Origin: Gymnothorax reevesii
Lineage: Eukaryota; Chordata; Actinopteri; Anguilliformes; Muraenidae
Reading direction: 5' to 3'
DNA length: 64,000 nucleotides
NCBI GenBank assembly: GCA_029721435.1
Contig: CM056583.1
Coordinates: 94,059,575-94,123,574, forward strand
In this document: piece by piece, positions 43,274 through 54,181 of the stretch
Layout: each line of letters starts with the position of its first letter
Position numbering within the stretch: the first letter of the stretch is position 1
Notes under the pieces: generated by a model
Databases searched by the model: none
Seen by the model: only the letters and a program-made list of their open reading frames with translations
Told to the model about the DNA's origin: nothing
Program-made: the position numbers and the translations under genes

Positions 43274-43705
43274 CTTTGCCTTGAATAAGGCCATTGAGAG
43301 TGCTGTTAGTCAGGAATGTGGTGCTTGTATTCCTTTTTTGTGATTCTGTTCCAGCAATTGGTAATCACTTAAGGCTCTGGCTGGTTTTTTTTGTCATTTT
43401 AAAAAATATTTTTATTTTTGTCTTGAATAATGCTATTGAGAGTGCTGTTAGTCAGGTCTGTAGTGTTTGCATTCCTTTTGGGTAATTCTGTTCCAGTAAT
43501 CAGTCATCATTTAAGTCTCTGGCTGGTTTTTTGCCATAGATTAAAAAAAAAAAAATAAATAAATAAAATAAAATAAAATAAATAAATTTTTTCTTTTTGC
43601 CTTGACTGAGGCTATTGAGAGTGCTGTTAGTCAGGTATATGGTGCTTGTGTTCCTTTTGTGTAATTCTATCCCAGCAATCAGTAATCACTGAAGGCTCTG
43701 GCCGG
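43274..43705 (-). repeat. Triplicated 5'-terminal repeat of the element (copy B)
   Basis: Three ~110-bp diverged repeats (about 43274-43390, 43419-43535, 43593-43705) share gagagtgctgttagtcagg and aattctgttccagcaatc, and are separated by A- or T-rich tracts, including an A13 and (AAAAT)n run. They form the sense 5' end, so they may hold the promoter. Other copies: 48445-48874, 53614-54045, 58785-59214, and the start only at 63954-64000. Confidence 0.8.
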
Positions 43706-43841
43706 TTAGGTTTAGGAGAGTAATCTTCCTTTCCCAAGTTTCCCCTTATGAGGGCACCTTGGGAAAGAAAAGTTTGCACAGTCCATTCAGTGTACTGGAG
43801 CCTTTATATTGGAAGAATTTGGTCCCTTTTGTGGTGAAGTA

Positions 43842-46043
43842 TTAGGTGCGTTTGTTGAGTCCTCTTGGGAACAAAGTGTTTAGCTTTGTGATCCAATGTT
43901 TTTCTGTCCTACGTCTGTCCTCCGGTGTCCAGTTGCTGTTCGTCTGAAGCCCGGATACTTCTAGTGCCTCAAGTCCATGGTGAAGGAAGTGAGCAACTAG
44001 ATGTGTGTCTGTGTCTTTATGATTTCTAATGTTATATATGTGTTGAGCTAATCTAGTCCTGATCTTGTTACCCGTCTCTCCTATATATTTAACGTCACAA
44101 TTGTTGCACCTAATGACATATATGCAGTTCTTTGTATCGAGTGTGAGTGTTTGTTTGATTAGGTATGTTATGTTTGTTGTGTTGTTCTTGATTGTTGTGG
44201 CTTGTTTGTAAAATACTGGGTCTTGTGCATGTACCGTGTTGATTTCTGGTAATTTGCTGTTAACCAGATGGTCCTTGAGGTTCTTTCCTTTTTTATATGC
44301 TGAGATGATTTTGTGGTCCTCGAGTATGTCCGTGTTTCGTAGGGATCTGTTTAAATTTATCTTAATTTTAATGTTTGCTGCTTGGCTGAATGCTGAGTAG
44401 GTGGTGATGAGTGGGATTATTTTTCTCGGATCCTGTGGTCTCGTGGTTAGGAAGTTTTTCCGGATCCGTCTGAGGAATGATCTACTGTAACCCCTGGGTT
44501 TCAGTGCTTTGAAGAGGCTTTGGGTAGCCTCTTCAAAATCTGTTGCCTGTGTGCAGATTCTGTGGTACCTGAGCAATTGTGATTTGATCAGGCCTTTGAA
44601 AGTATGTTTTGGATGGAGACTGTTTTTGTGTAAAAGTGCGTGTGTGTCTGTGTCCTTAAAGAAGACCTTTGTGTCTAATGTGTGTGTCTGAGTAAATGAG
44701 GGTCCTTTATATGTGGTGGTGTCCAAGAAATCTATGTGTTCTTTATGTGTGGTGTATTTAACTGTGATTGTTCTGTGGTGTGTGTTCAGGATATGAATGA
44801 AGTTTTTGAAGTCCTCTAGGCTATGTGTCCATGTTCCCCATATGTCATCTAAGTATCTAAAGTAATTGGTGGGTAGTTTGGGGCATTTTTCAAAGACAGT
44901 CTCCTCCCAATGTGCCATGTAGATGTTGGCATAGGCTGGTGCAAATTTTTTTCCCATAGCTGTGCCACTGATTTGTAGAAAGAATTCCTTGTTGAATTCA
45001 AAATCATTTTTGGTGAGGCTGATTTCCAAGAGCTGCAGGAGAGATGAGTCCGGTCGATTGTCATCCGGATATTTTTCCATCCAGGCTTTTACCGCGGATA
45101 GTCCCGCCACTGTGTTTATGTTTGTGTAGAGACTGTCTATGTCTATTGTGAATAGGATAGCTTCCTGTGCTATTTTGGTGTTTTTTACTTTGTGTATAAA
45201 ATCGTATGTGTCCTTAATGTAGCTGTCGTGTTTTGTGGATAGTGGAGTGAGGAAATAGTCTATATATTCAGCAATCCTGTAGGATTCACTGTTGCAGTCT
45301 GAGACAATGGGTCTCCCTGCTGGGATCTCATATGGTAGGGTCCAGGACTGTGGCGGTTTGTGTATTTTGGGGAGGAGGTAGAAAATCCTAGGTCTAGGAT
45401 TGCCCTCTCCCCTGAGGTAAAAGCTTTGTTTTTTAGTGATCCGCTTGCTCTCTAAGAGTGTTTGTATTATGTTGTGTATTTCCTGGGCTGTGTCTGGATA
45501 TATGGGTCTTGGTAATTTTCTGTAGTGTGCTGTGTTATTTAGCTGTCTATTAGCCTCATGTATGTATTGTGCTCTGTCCATGATCACTATGGCACTCCCC
45601 TTATCTGCTGGCTTTAAGATGATTTGTTTGTTTTTTGCCAGCTGGTGTAGGGCTTGCCTCTCCCCTCTGCTGAGGTTGTTTTTGTCTTTGTAATTTTGTG
45701 GGTTCAGTGCCTTGATCAGGGTATTGTTGTGTTTGATAATTTGTGTAATTTCCTCTGGAATTTGGTCAGTCCTTGGTTCCCAGGTGGACTTTGGGATGAA
45801 TGGTGTGCATTGTGTGTCTTCCGCTCCCTCAAAGAAGGCCGCCAGTTTTAGTTTCCTGTGGAATTCCTGGGCTTCTCCCTTGAGGGTTTCTTTTTGTTTT
45901 TTGTGTGTGTTTGTGGTGGGTATAAATGATAAGCCTTTGTCCAAAAGGCTTAACTGGTCCTGTGTTGGTTTGTAGTTTCTGGCCAGAATTATTATGTTCT
46001 TATTCCCCTCCCTGTTTGTGTTTGGGTTTGTGGGGATCTTTAG
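43842..46043 (-). CDS. ORF2 copy C: RT + GIY-YIG endonuclease
   Basis: 700 open codons from the TTG at 45944, continuing upstream to the slip site. Identical to copy B except LEVSGL (Val for Ile near residue 663), shared with copy E. All catalytic motifs are intact. Confidence 0.95.
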   Translation of the reverse strand, partial: LKIPTNPNTNREGNKNIIILARNYKPTQDQLSLLDKGLSFIPTTNTHKKQKETLKGEAQEFHRKLKLAAFFEGAEDTQCTPFIPKSTWEPRTDQIPEEITQIIKHNNTLIKALNPQNYKDKNNLSRGERQALHQLAKNKQIILKPADKGSAIVIMDRAQYIHEANRQLNNTAHYRKLPRPIYPDTAQEIHNIIQTLLESKRITKKQSFYLRGEGNPRPRIFYLLPKIHKPPQSWTLPYEIPAGRPIVSDCNSESYRIAEYIDYFLTPLSTKHDSYIKDTYDFIHKVKNTKIAQEAILFTIDIDSLYTNINTVAGLSAVKAWMEKYPDDNRPDSSLLQLLEISLTKNDFEFNKEFFLQISGTAMGKKFAPAYANIYMAHWEETVFEKCPKLPTNYFRYLDDIWGTWTHSLEDFKNFIHILNTHHRTITVKYTTHKEHIDFLDTTTYKGPSFTQTHTLDTKVFFKDTDTHALLHKNSLHPKHTFKGLIKSQLLRYHRICTQATDFEEATQSLFKALKPRGYSRSFLRRIRKNFLTTRPQDPRKIIPLITTYSAFSQAANIKIKINLNRSLRNTDILEDHKIISAYKKGKNLKDHLVNSKLPEINTVHAQDPVFYKQATTIKNNTTNITYLIKQTLTLDTKNCIYVIRCNNCDVKYIGETGNKIRTRLAQHIYNIRNHKDTDTHLVAHFLHHGLEALEVSGLQTNSNWTPEDRRRTEKHWITKLNTLFPRGLNKRT

Positions 46044-46049
46044 TTTAAA
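46004..46049 (-). promoter_or_regulatory. -1 frameshift signal, copy C
   Basis: Heptamer 46049-46043 (sense order), stop 46042-46040, spacer and stem as in copy B. Confidence 0.82.
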
Positions 46050-47836
46050 TGGTGGAGCCAGTGGTCCAACATCTTGCTGGCTGTTCTGTCTGTCCAGTGG
46101 ATGTTGTCCTGTGTTGTACGGAAGTCCCCCTCTGGAAGCTTTGGAATGTGTGGCATGTTCCGGCGGATGTGCTCGTTAATTTCCTCCAGGTTGGACTTCT
46201 GGCGGGGATCCAGGCTAGTGGAATAATTGATGATTGGGATCCAGATTTCTGCAGCAGGGAAGGTGGTTTTTGCAGCTCTCAGCATGGTTTGTAGTTGCTT
46301 GATTGCTGTCTTCTTTGGGTGCTGGTCCTTATTGTTGATTCCGAAGGACAAGACGACTCGCTGGATCTTGGAGTCTGTAGCCGTCTTTTCCAGGAGTCCC
46401 GCGGCATGGTAAAATGTTGCCCCGGGGTAGCTGTCAATCTGGAGGTCTCCTCTGGAGTGGGATGGGATCCTGGAGAGGTTGGAGTCCCCCAAGATCACAT
46501 TGCTGCCCGTGATGTTGATCCTCCATTCTTGGATCTTCCTGTTGGATCGCGGATGCCTTGTGGGGTGGAAGGTTCCATTTTCCTCTCTGGCCCCATGGGT
46601 GTGGGGTGGGGGAACAGGTGTAAGTGGGTGAGTCGGGTTAGGTATAGGTGTGTAGTTGGGGTTAGCGGTGGAGTTAGGGTTAGGGGTGGGAGTGGGGTTA
46701 GGTGTGGGGTTTGTGTTAGGGTTAGGTGTGGGGTTAGGGTTAGGGTTAGGTGTGGGGTTGGGGTTGGGGTTAGGGTTAGGTGCGGGGCTGGGGTTAGGAT
46801 TAGGGTTAGGGGCGGGGTTGGGGTTAGGATTAGGGTTAGGGGCGGGGTTGGGGTTAGGGTTAGGTGTGGGGTTGGGGTTAGGATTAGGGTTAGGTGCGGG
46901 GTTGGGGTTCGGGTTAGGGTTAAGTGCGGGGTTGGGGTTAGGATGAGGGTTAGGGGCGGCGTTGGGGTTAGGGTTAGGTGTGCGGTTGGGGTTAGGATTA
47001 GCGTTAGGCGCGGGGTTGGGGATAGGGTTAGGGCTAGGTGCGGGGGTGGGGTTAGGGTTAGTGTTAGTGTTAGGTGTGGGTGCTGAGATGGGGCCAGAGA
47101 CGTCCTGGTGCCGTCTGTGTCTGGTTTTCTGGGGTCTCTGTGGGCGTGGCTCTGGTTCCCAGTCTCTGTGGCCTCTTGGGGTTTCCTCGTCTCTTCTTCC
47201 ACCCAGTTTGCGTGCTGCTCCCTGTGGTAGATGGGTCCCCCCGGTGTGCCTGGTTGTTGTTCCACTCCTGCTGGAGTGGGCCTGTCCCAGTGTTGGCCAC
47301 TCTTCCTGGGATTGGGTTCGGTCCCGCGGCGTCGCGGGGGCAGTCCCCCACGCTGTTCGCGGGGGTGGTGGAGAATCCGCCAGGGCCGCGAACCTGTTGT
47401 TTGTTGTAATTCGGGTTGTGGGTGTTCTGGCTCCGAGGATGGGGGTTACTGTCTCCTTTGCAATGTTTAGGGTAGCCGGGTGCAGTCGTCTGCCAAACTT
47501 CTTTCTGGCCCATCTGCTCGCCACCTGGAATGCCTCCTGCCAGTTAGTTAGTCGTATCCTCTCCAGTTTCCCGGTAAGGATTTTCAGGCTGTCCAGGTAG
47601 TGTTCCTCCAGAATCTGCATGCTTGTGTGGAGCCAGTTGAGGGCATTTCCTGCGAGTCTCCTCATCGTCTCCTGCGTTGGAGCGGCGGGTCTCACTAGGG
47701 TGGCTAGCTCCTGCATTTTCTTATGTAAGCTTGCTGGTGGTGTTGTTCTGGCTCCTGATACTGCGGTGTTCTGTAGGTGGTGTGTTGTCTGGATGATCCT
47801 GAAGAGGATCCTGGTCGCTTCCGGGAAAGCTGCCAT
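46040..47836 (-). CDS. ORF1 copy C (598 aa) with SGNH hydrolase domain
   Basis: Reference copy for residue numbers. SGNH block I is ILGDSN with Ser 452. Block III is SFGINN with Asn 501. Block V is DNIHW with Asp 577 and His 580. So Ser, Gly, Asn and His of the SGNH set are all present. NNRFAALAD near residue 150 is a motif common in retroelement structural proteins. The Asn-Pro region has a copy-specific TNTNPNPTP start and PNANP. Confidence 0.92.
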   Translation of the reverse strand: MAAFPEATRILFRIIQTTHHLQNTAVSGARTTPPASLHKKMQELATLVRPAAPTQETMRRLAGNALNWLHTSMQILEEHYLDSLKILTGKLERIRLTNWQEAFQVASRWARKKFGRRLHPATLNIAKETVTPILGARTPTTRITTNNRFAALADSPPPPRTAWGTAPATPRDRTQSQEEWPTLGQAHSSRSGTTTRHTGGTHLPQGAARKLGGRRDEETPRGHRDWEPEPRPQRPQKTRHRRHQDVSGPISAPTPNTNTNPNPTPAPSPNPIPNPAPNANPNPNRTPNPNPNAAPNPHPNPNPALNPNPNPNPAPNPNPNPNPTPNPNPNPAPNPNPNPNPAPNPNPNPSPAPNPNPNPNPTPNPNPNPTPNPNTNPTPNPTPTPNPNSTANPNYTPIPNPTHPLTPVPPPHTHGAREENGTFHPTRHPRSNRKIQEWRINITGSNVILGDSNLSRIPSHSRGDLQIDSYPGATFYHAAGLLEKTATDSKIQRVVLSFGINNKDQHPKKTAIKQLQTMLRAAKTTFPAAEIWIPIINYSTSLDPRQKSNLEEINEHIRRNMPHIPKLPEGDFRTTQDNIHWTDRTASKMLDHWLHHLN

Positions 47837-49010
47837 GATTTTTGGTGTGTGTTGTGTGTTGGAAAAAATGTAGTCTAGTGTTTTTTTTATGTATTTTTAG
47901 TGCAAACGGCGGTGTAGGGTTCGACTGATCGATAGCGTGCTGTCAACTCAAGGTTGACGCTTCTCAATGCAGTCTATACTTACCAAGACTGTTATCCTGT
48001 GGCTTTGTTGGCACCGTTAGGTTTCCACCACAGGATAGTACAGTCTGTGCAGGGTTGTCGCAGAACTCCTCCTGGGGTCCTCTTGCTAATGAGATCTGGA
48101 AAGTTTTGCTCTTTTAGGAATCAGCAGCGGGTGGATTGCTTCAGATAGTCGAAGGGATCCTGTCTCTGCTGCCCTCCAAAGCGCGCGTGGGTCGACACAA
48201 CGTTTCGCCTTGTCTCAGGCTTCTTCAGGTGTGAGTAAGTGAGTAATTTTTCTGGGTTTTATTAAGCCCCGAAGAGGACCTGTTTGAGACCACTTCTAGA
48301 GCTGATTTGATTGGTTCCCTGGCTGGTGCTGCAGTTCCCCCTGTCTTTTGTTCCCCCGACGGGCCTCCTTAATGGTCCCGGGGTGTAGGCCATTAGCCTT
48401 TTGTTTTGCCTAATGAGTGGCTCTTTGTCATTTAAAGAAATTCTCTTTGCCTTGAATAAGGCCATTGAGAGTGCTGTTAGTCAGGAATGTGGTGCTTGTA
48501 TTCCTTTTTTGTGATTCTGTTCCAGCAATTGGTAATCACTTAAGGCTCTGGCTGGTTTTTTTTGTCATTTTAAAAAATATTTTTATTTTTGTCTTGAATA
48601 ATGCTATTGAGAGTGCTGTTAGTCAGGTCTGTAGTGTTTGCATTCCTTTTGGGTAATTCTGTTCCAGTAATCAGTCATCATTTAAGTCTCTGGCTGGTTT
48701 TTTGCCATAGATTAAAAAAAAAAAAAAATAAATAAAATAAAATAAAATAAATAAATTTTTTCTTTTTGCCTTGACTGAGGCTATTGAGAGTGCTGTTAGT
48801 CAGGTATATGGTGCTTGTGTTCCTTTTGTGTAATTCTATCCCAGCAATCAGTAATCACTGAAGGCTCTGGCCGGTTAGGTTTAGGAGAGTAATCTTCCTT
48901 TCCCAAGTTTCCCCTTATGAGGGCACCTTGGGAAAGAAAAGTTTGCACAGTCCATTCAGTGTACTGGAGCCTTTATATTGGAAGAATTTGGTCCCTTTTG
49001 TGGTGAAGTA

Positions 49011-51212
49011 TTAGGTGCGTTTGTTGAGTCCTCTTGGGAACAAAGTGTTTAGCTTTGTGATCCAATGTTTTTCTGTCCTACGTCTGTCCTCCGGTGTCCA
49101 GTTGCTGTTCGTCTGAAGCCCGGATATTTCTAGTGCCTCAAGTCCATGGTGAAGGAAGTGAGCAACTAGATGTGTGTCTGTGTCTTTATGATTTCTAATG
49201 TTATATATGTGTTGAGCTAATCTAGTCCTGATCTTGTTACCCGTCTCTCCTATATATTTAACGTCACAATTGTTGCACCTAATGACATATATGCAGTTCT
49301 TTGTATCGAGTGTGAGTGTTTGTTTGATTAGGTATGTTATGTTTGTTGTGTTGTTCTTGATTGTTGTGGCTTGTTTGTAAAATACTGGGTCTTGTGCATG
49401 TACCGTGTTGATTTCTGGTAATTTGCTGTTAACCAGATGGTCCTTGAGGTTCTTTCCTTTTTTATATGCTGAGATGATTTTGTGGTCCTCGAGTATGTCC
49501 GTGTTTCGTAGGGATCTGTTTAAATTTATCTTAATTTTAATGTTTGCTGCTTGGCTGAATGCTGAGTAGGTGGTGATGAGTGGGATTATTTTTCTCGGAT
49601 CCTGTGGTCTCGTGGTTAGGAAGTTTTTCCGGATCCGTCTGAGGAATGATCTACTGTAACCCCTGGGTTTCAGTGCTTTGAAGAGGCTTTGGGTAGCCTC
49701 TTCAAAATCTGTTGCCTGTGTGCAGATTCTGTGGTACCTGAGCAATTGTGATTTGATCAGGCCTTTGAAAGTATGTTTTGGATGGAGACTGTTTTTGTGT
49801 AAAAGTGCGTGTGTGTCTGTGTCCTTAAAGAAGACCTTTGTGTCTAATGTGTGTGTCTGAGTAAATGAGGGTCCTTTATATGTGGTGGTGTCCAAGAAAT
49901 CTATGTGTTCTTTATGTGTGGTGTATTTAACTGTGATTGTTCTGTGGTGTGTGTTCAGGATATGAATGAAGTTTTTGAAGTCCTCTAGGCTATGTGTCCA
50001 TGTTCCCCATATGTCATCTAAGTATCTAAAGTAATTGGTGGGTAGTTTGGGGCATTTTTCAAAGACAGTCTCCTCCCAATGTGCCATGTAGATGTTGGCA
50101 TAGGCTGGTGCAAATTTTTTTCCCATAGCTGTGCCACTGATTTGTAGAAAGAATTCCTTGTTGAATTCAAAATCATTTTTGGTGAGGCTGATTTCCAAGA
50201 GCTGCAGGAGAGATGAGTCCGGTCGATTGTCATCCGGATATTTTTCCATCCAGGCTTTTACCGCGGATAGTCCCGCCACTGTGTTTATGTTTGTGTAGAG
50301 ACTGTCTATGTCTATTGTGAATAGGATAGCTTCCTGTGCTATTTTGGTGTTTTTTACTTTGTGTATAAAATCGTATGTGTCCTTAATGTAGCTGTCGTGT
50401 TTTGTGGATAGTGGAGTGAGGAAATAGTCTATATATTCAGCAATCCTGTAGGATTCACTGTTGCAGTCTGAGACAATGGGTCTCCCTGCTGGGATCTCAT
50501 ATGGTAGGGTCCAGGACTGTGGCGGTTTGTGTATTTTGGGGAGGAGGTAGAAAATCCTAGGTCTAGGATTGCCCTCTCCCCTGAGGTAAAAGCTTTGTTT
50601 TTTAGTGATCCGCTTGCTCTCTAAGAGTGTTTGTATTATGTTGTGTATTTCCTGGGCTGTGTCTGGATATATGGGTCTTGGTAATTTTCTGTAGTGTGCT
50701 GTGTTATTTAGCTGTCTATTAGCCTCATGTATGTATTGTGCTCTGTCCATGATCACTATGGCACTCCCCTTATCTGCTGGCTTTAAGATGATTTGTTTGT
50801 TTTTTGCCAGCTGGTGTAGGGCTTGCCTCTCCCCTCTGCTGAGGTTGTTTTTGTCTTTGTAATTTTGTGGGTTCAGTGCCTTGATCAGGGTATTGTTGTG
50901 TTTGATAATTTGTGTAATTTCCTCTGGAATTTGGTCAGTCCTTGGTTCCCAGGTGGACTTTGGGATGAATGGTGTGCATTGTGTGTCTTCCGCTCCCTCA
51001 AAGAAGGCCGCCAGTTTTAGTTTCCTGTGGAATTCCTGGGCTTCTCCCTTGAGGGTTTCTTTTTGTTTTTTGTGTGTGTTTGTGGTGGGTATAAATGATA
51101 AGCCTTTGTCCAAAAGGCTTAACTGGTCCTGTGTTGGTTTGTAGTTTCTGGCCAGAATTATTATGTTCTTATTCCCCTCCCTGTTTGTGTTTGGGTTTGT
51201 GGGGATCTTTAG
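49011..51212 (-). CDS. ORF2 copy D: RT + GIY-YIG endonuclease
   Basis: Open over 700 codons from 51113 and upstream to the slip site. Protein identical to copy B as read. Motifs intact. Confidence 0.95.
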   Translation of the reverse strand, partial: LKIPTNPNTNREGNKNIIILARNYKPTQDQLSLLDKGLSFIPTTNTHKKQKETLKGEAQEFHRKLKLAAFFEGAEDTQCTPFIPKSTWEPRTDQIPEEITQIIKHNNTLIKALNPQNYKDKNNLSRGERQALHQLAKNKQIILKPADKGSAIVIMDRAQYIHEANRQLNNTAHYRKLPRPIYPDTAQEIHNIIQTLLESKRITKKQSFYLRGEGNPRPRIFYLLPKIHKPPQSWTLPYEIPAGRPIVSDCNSESYRIAEYIDYFLTPLSTKHDSYIKDTYDFIHKVKNTKIAQEAILFTIDIDSLYTNINTVAGLSAVKAWMEKYPDDNRPDSSLLQLLEISLTKNDFEFNKEFFLQISGTAMGKKFAPAYANIYMAHWEETVFEKCPKLPTNYFRYLDDIWGTWTHSLEDFKNFIHILNTHHRTITVKYTTHKEHIDFLDTTTYKGPSFTQTHTLDTKVFFKDTDTHALLHKNSLHPKHTFKGLIKSQLLRYHRICTQATDFEEATQSLFKALKPRGYSRSFLRRIRKNFLTTRPQDPRKIIPLITTYSAFSQAANIKIKINLNRSLRNTDILEDHKIISAYKKGKNLKDHLVNSKLPEINTVHAQDPVFYKQATTIKNNTTNITYLIKQTLTLDTKNCIYVIRCNNCDVKYIGETGNKIRTRLAQHIYNIRNHKDTDTHLVAHFLHHGLEALEISGLQTNSNWTPEDRRRTEKHWITKLNTLFPRGLNKRT

Positions 51213-51218
51213 TTTAAA
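51173..51218 (-). promoter_or_regulatory. -1 frameshift signal, copy D
   Basis: Heptamer 51218-51212 (sense order), followed by the ORF1 stop, spacer and stem as in copy B. Confidence 0.82.
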
Positions 51219-53005
51219 TGGTGGAGCCAGTGGTCCAACATCTTGCTGGCTGTTCTGTCTGTCCAGTGGATGTTGTCCTGTGTTGTACGGAAGTCCCCCT
51301 CTGGAAGCTTTGGAATGTGTGGCATGTTCCGGCGGATGTGCTCGTTAATTTCCTCCAGGTTGGACTTCTGGCGGGGATCCAGGCTAGTGGAATAATTGAT
51401 GATTGGGATCCAGATTTCTGCAGCAGGGAAGGTGGTTTTTGCAGCTCTCAGCATGGTTTGTAGTTGCTTGATTGCTGTCTTCTTTGGGTGCTGGTCCTTA
51501 TTGTTGATTCCGAAGGACAAGACGACTCGCTGGATCTTGGAGTCTGTAGCCGTCTTTTCCAGGAGTCCCGCGGCATGGTAAAATGTTGCCCCGGGGTAGC
51601 TGTCAATCTGGAGGTCTCCTCTGGAGTGGGATGGGATCCTGGAGAGGTTGGAGTCCCCCAAGATCACATTGCTGCCCGTGATGTTGATCCTCCATTCTTG
51701 GATCTTCCTGTTGGATCGCGGATGCCTTGTGGGGTGGAAGGTTCCATTTTCCTCTCTGGCCCCATGGGTGTGGGGTGGGGGAACAGGTGTAAGTGGGTGA
51801 GTCGGGTTAGGTATAGGTGTGTAGTTAGGGTTAGCGGTGGAGTTAGGGTTAGGGGTGGGAGTGGGGTTAGGTGTGGGGTTTGTGTTAGGGTTAGGTGTGG
51901 GGTTAGGGTTAGGGTTAGGTGTGGGGTTGGGGTTGGGGTTAGGGTTAGGTGCGGGGCTGGGGTTAGGATTAGGGTTAGGGGCGGGGTTGGGGTTAGGATT
52001 AGGGTTAGGGGCGGGGTTGGGGTTAGGGTTAGGTGTGGGGTTGGGGTTAGGATTAGGGTTAGGTGCGGGGTTGGGGTTCGGGTTAGGGTTAAGTGCGGGG
52101 TTGGGGTTAGGATGAGGGTTAGGGGCGGGGTTGGGGTTAGGGTTAGGTGTGCGGTTGGGGTTAGGATTAGGGTTAGGCGCGGGGTTGTGGATAGGGTTAG
52201 GGCTAGGTGCGGGGTTGGGGTTAGGGTTAGGGTTAGTGTTAGGTGTGGGTGCTGAGATGGGGCCAGAGACGTCCTGGTGCCGTCTGTGTCTGGTTTTCTG
52301 GGGTCTCTGTGGGCGTGGCTCTGGTTCCCAGTCTCTGTGGCCTCTTGGGGTTTCCTCGTCTCTTCTTCCACCCAGTTTGCGTGCTGCTCCCTGTGGTAGA
52401 TGGGTCCCCCCGGTGTGCCTGGTTGTTGTTCCACTCCTGCTGGAGTGGGCCTGTCCCAGTGTTGGCCACTCTTCCTGGGATTGGGTTCGGTCCCGCGGCG
52501 TCGCGGGGGCAGTCCCCCACGCTGTTCGCGGGGGTGGTGGAGAATCCGCCAGGGCCGCGAACCTGTTGTTTGTTGTAATTCGGGTTGTGGGTGTTCTGGC
52601 TCCGAGGATGGGGGTTACTGTCTCCTTTGCAATGTTTAGGGTAGCCGGGTGCAGTCGTCTGCCAAACTTCTTTCTGGCCCATCTGCTCGCCACCTGGAAT
52701 GCCTCCTGCCAGTTAGTTAGTCGTATCCTCTCCAGTTTCCCGGTAAGGATTTTCAGGCTGTCCAGGTAGTGTTCCTCCAGAATCTGCATGCTTGTGTGGA
52801 GCCAGTTGAGGGCATTTCCTGCGAGTCTCCTCATCGTCTCCTGCGTTGGAGCGGCGGGTCTCACTAGGGTGGCTAGCTCCTGCATTTTCTTATGTAAGCT
52901 TGCTGGTGGTGTTGTTCTGGCTCCTGATACTGCGGTGTTCTGTAGGTGGTGTGTTGTCTGGATGATCCTGAAGAGGATCCTGGTCGCTTCCGGGAAAGCC
53001 GCCAT
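51209..53005 (-). CDS. ORF1 copy D (598 aa) with SGNH hydrolase domain
   Basis: Intact. Differs from E and F in the Asn-Pro region by one His (PNPIHNP, from a g-to-t change near 52188). SGNH residues conserved. Confidence 0.92.
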   Translation of the reverse strand: MAAFPEATRILFRIIQTTHHLQNTAVSGARTTPPASLHKKMQELATLVRPAAPTQETMRRLAGNALNWLHTSMQILEEHYLDSLKILTGKLERIRLTNWQEAFQVASRWARKKFGRRLHPATLNIAKETVTPILGARTPTTRITTNNRFAALADSPPPPRTAWGTAPATPRDRTQSQEEWPTLGQAHSSRSGTTTRHTGGTHLPQGAARKLGGRRDEETPRGHRDWEPEPRPQRPQKTRHRRHQDVSGPISAPTPNTNPNPNPNPAPSPNPIHNPAPNPNPNPNRTPNPNPNPAPNPHPNPNPALNPNPNPNPAPNPNPNPNPTPNPNPNPAPNPNPNPNPAPNPNPNPSPAPNPNPNPNPTPNPNPNPTPNPNTNPTPNPTPTPNPNSTANPNYTPIPNPTHPLTPVPPPHTHGAREENGTFHPTRHPRSNRKIQEWRINITGSNVILGDSNLSRIPSHSRGDLQIDSYPGATFYHAAGLLEKTATDSKIQRVVLSFGINNKDQHPKKTAIKQLQTMLRAAKTTFPAAEIWIPIINYSTSLDPRQKSNLEEINEHIRRNMPHIPKLPEGDFRTTQDNIHWTDRTASKMLDHWLHHLN

Positions 53006-54181
53006 GATTTTTGGTGTGTGTTGTGTGTTGGAAAAAATGTAGTCTAGTGTTTTTTTTATGTATTTTTAGTGCAAACGGCGGTGTAGGGTTCGACTGATCG
53101 ATAGCGTGCTGTCAACTCAAGGTTGACGCTTCTCAATGCAGTCTATACTTACCAAGACTGTTATCCTGTGGCTTTGTTGGCACCGTTAGGTTTCCACCAC
53201 AGGATAGTACAGTCTGTGCAGGGTTGTCGCAGAACTCCTCCTGGGGTCCTCTTGCTAATGAGATCTGGAAAGTTTTGCTCTTTTAGGAATCAGCAGCGGG
53301 TGGATTGCTTCAGATAGTCGAAGGGATCCTGTCTCTGCTGCCCTCCAAAGCGCGCGTGGGTCGACACAACGTTTCGCCTTGTCTCAGGCTTCTTCAGGTG
53401 TGAGTAAGTGAGTAATTTTTCTGGGTTTTATTAAGCCCCGAAGAGGACCTGTTTGAGACCACTTCTAGAGCTGATTTGATTGGTTCCCTGGCTGGTGCTG
53501 CAGTTCCCCCTGTCTTTTGTTCCCCCGACGGGCCTCCTTAATGGTCCCGGGGTGTAGGCCATTAGCCTTTTGTTTTGCCTAATGAGTGGCTCTTTGTCAT
53601 TTAAAGAAATTCTCTTTGCCTTGAATAAGGCCATTGAGAGTGCTGTTAGTCAGGAATGTGGTGCTTGTATTCCTTTTTTGTGATTCTGTTCCAGCAATTG
53701 GTAATCACTTAAGGCTCTGGCTGGTTTTTTTTGTCATTTTAAAAAATATTTTTATTTTTGTCTTGAATAATGCTATTGAGAGTGCTGTTAGTCAGGTCTG
53801 TAGTGTTTGCATTCCTTTTGGGTAATTCTGTTCCAGTAATCAGTCATCATTTAAGTCTCTGGCTGGTTTTTTGCCATAGATTAAAAAAAAAAAAATAAAT
53901 AAATAAAATAAAATAAAATAAATAAATTTTTTCTTTTTGCCTTGACTGAGGCTATTGAGAGTGCTGTTAGTCAGGTATATGGTGCTTGTGTTCCTTTTGT
54001 GTAATTCTATCCCAGCAATCAGTAATCACTGAAGGCTCTGGCCGGTTAGGTTTAGGAGAGTAATCTTCCTTTCCCAAGTTTCCCCTTATGAGGGCACCTT
54101 GGGAAAGAAAAGTTTGCACAGTCCATTCAGTGTACTGGAGCCTTTATATTGGAAGAATTTGGTCCCTTTTGTGGTGAAGTA

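Larger units (their letters stand above)
38541..43705 (-). mobile_element. Penelope-like element copy B (full length, 5165 bp)
   Basis: Sense order from right to left: three ~110-bp 5' repeats with A/T tracts (43705-43274), a hammerhead-like core (43063-43018), possible intron donor (42812-42807), ORF1 (42665-40875), frameshift site (40884-40878), ORF2 (40878-38677), 3' hairpin (38602-38564), 3' terminus CCTAAACCTAA abutting the telomeric repeats. It belongs to variant 2 of the alternating array (with D and F): atatttc codon in ORF2, GCC before the GCC-ATG triplets, 13-A tract. Part of its Asn-Pro region (41850-41916) is more diverged than in C-F. Confidence 0.95.
43706..48874 (-). mobile_element. 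Penelope-like element copy C (5169 bp)
   Basis: Joined head to tail to B without telomeric repeats. The junction reads ctggccgg-ttaggtttagg, leaving a single GGTTAGG. Variant 1 of the array (with E): atacttc codon giving Val for Ile in ORF2, GCT before GCC-ATG at ORF1, 15-A tract with one AAAT fewer. Confidence 0.95.
48875..54045 (-). mobile_element. Penelope-like element copy D (5171 bp)
   Basis: Head-to-tail with C, same GGTTAGG junction. Variant 2 features (Ile in ORF2, GCC-GCC-ATG, 13-A tract), matching B and F. Confidence 0.95.

Noticed and set aside
46295..47086. Long plus-strand frames rich in Val-Arg or Leu-Gly within each unit (e.g. 46295-47086, 46656-46946, 46962-47600)
   Set aside because: TTAGGG-like hexamers lack stops in several frames, so long frames arise by composition. 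The minus strand holds the domains.
46495..47265. Minus-strand 256-codon Leu-Thr-rich frame in each unit
   Set aside because: It is the alternative frame of the same hexamer repeat inside ORF1 and has no domain of its own.
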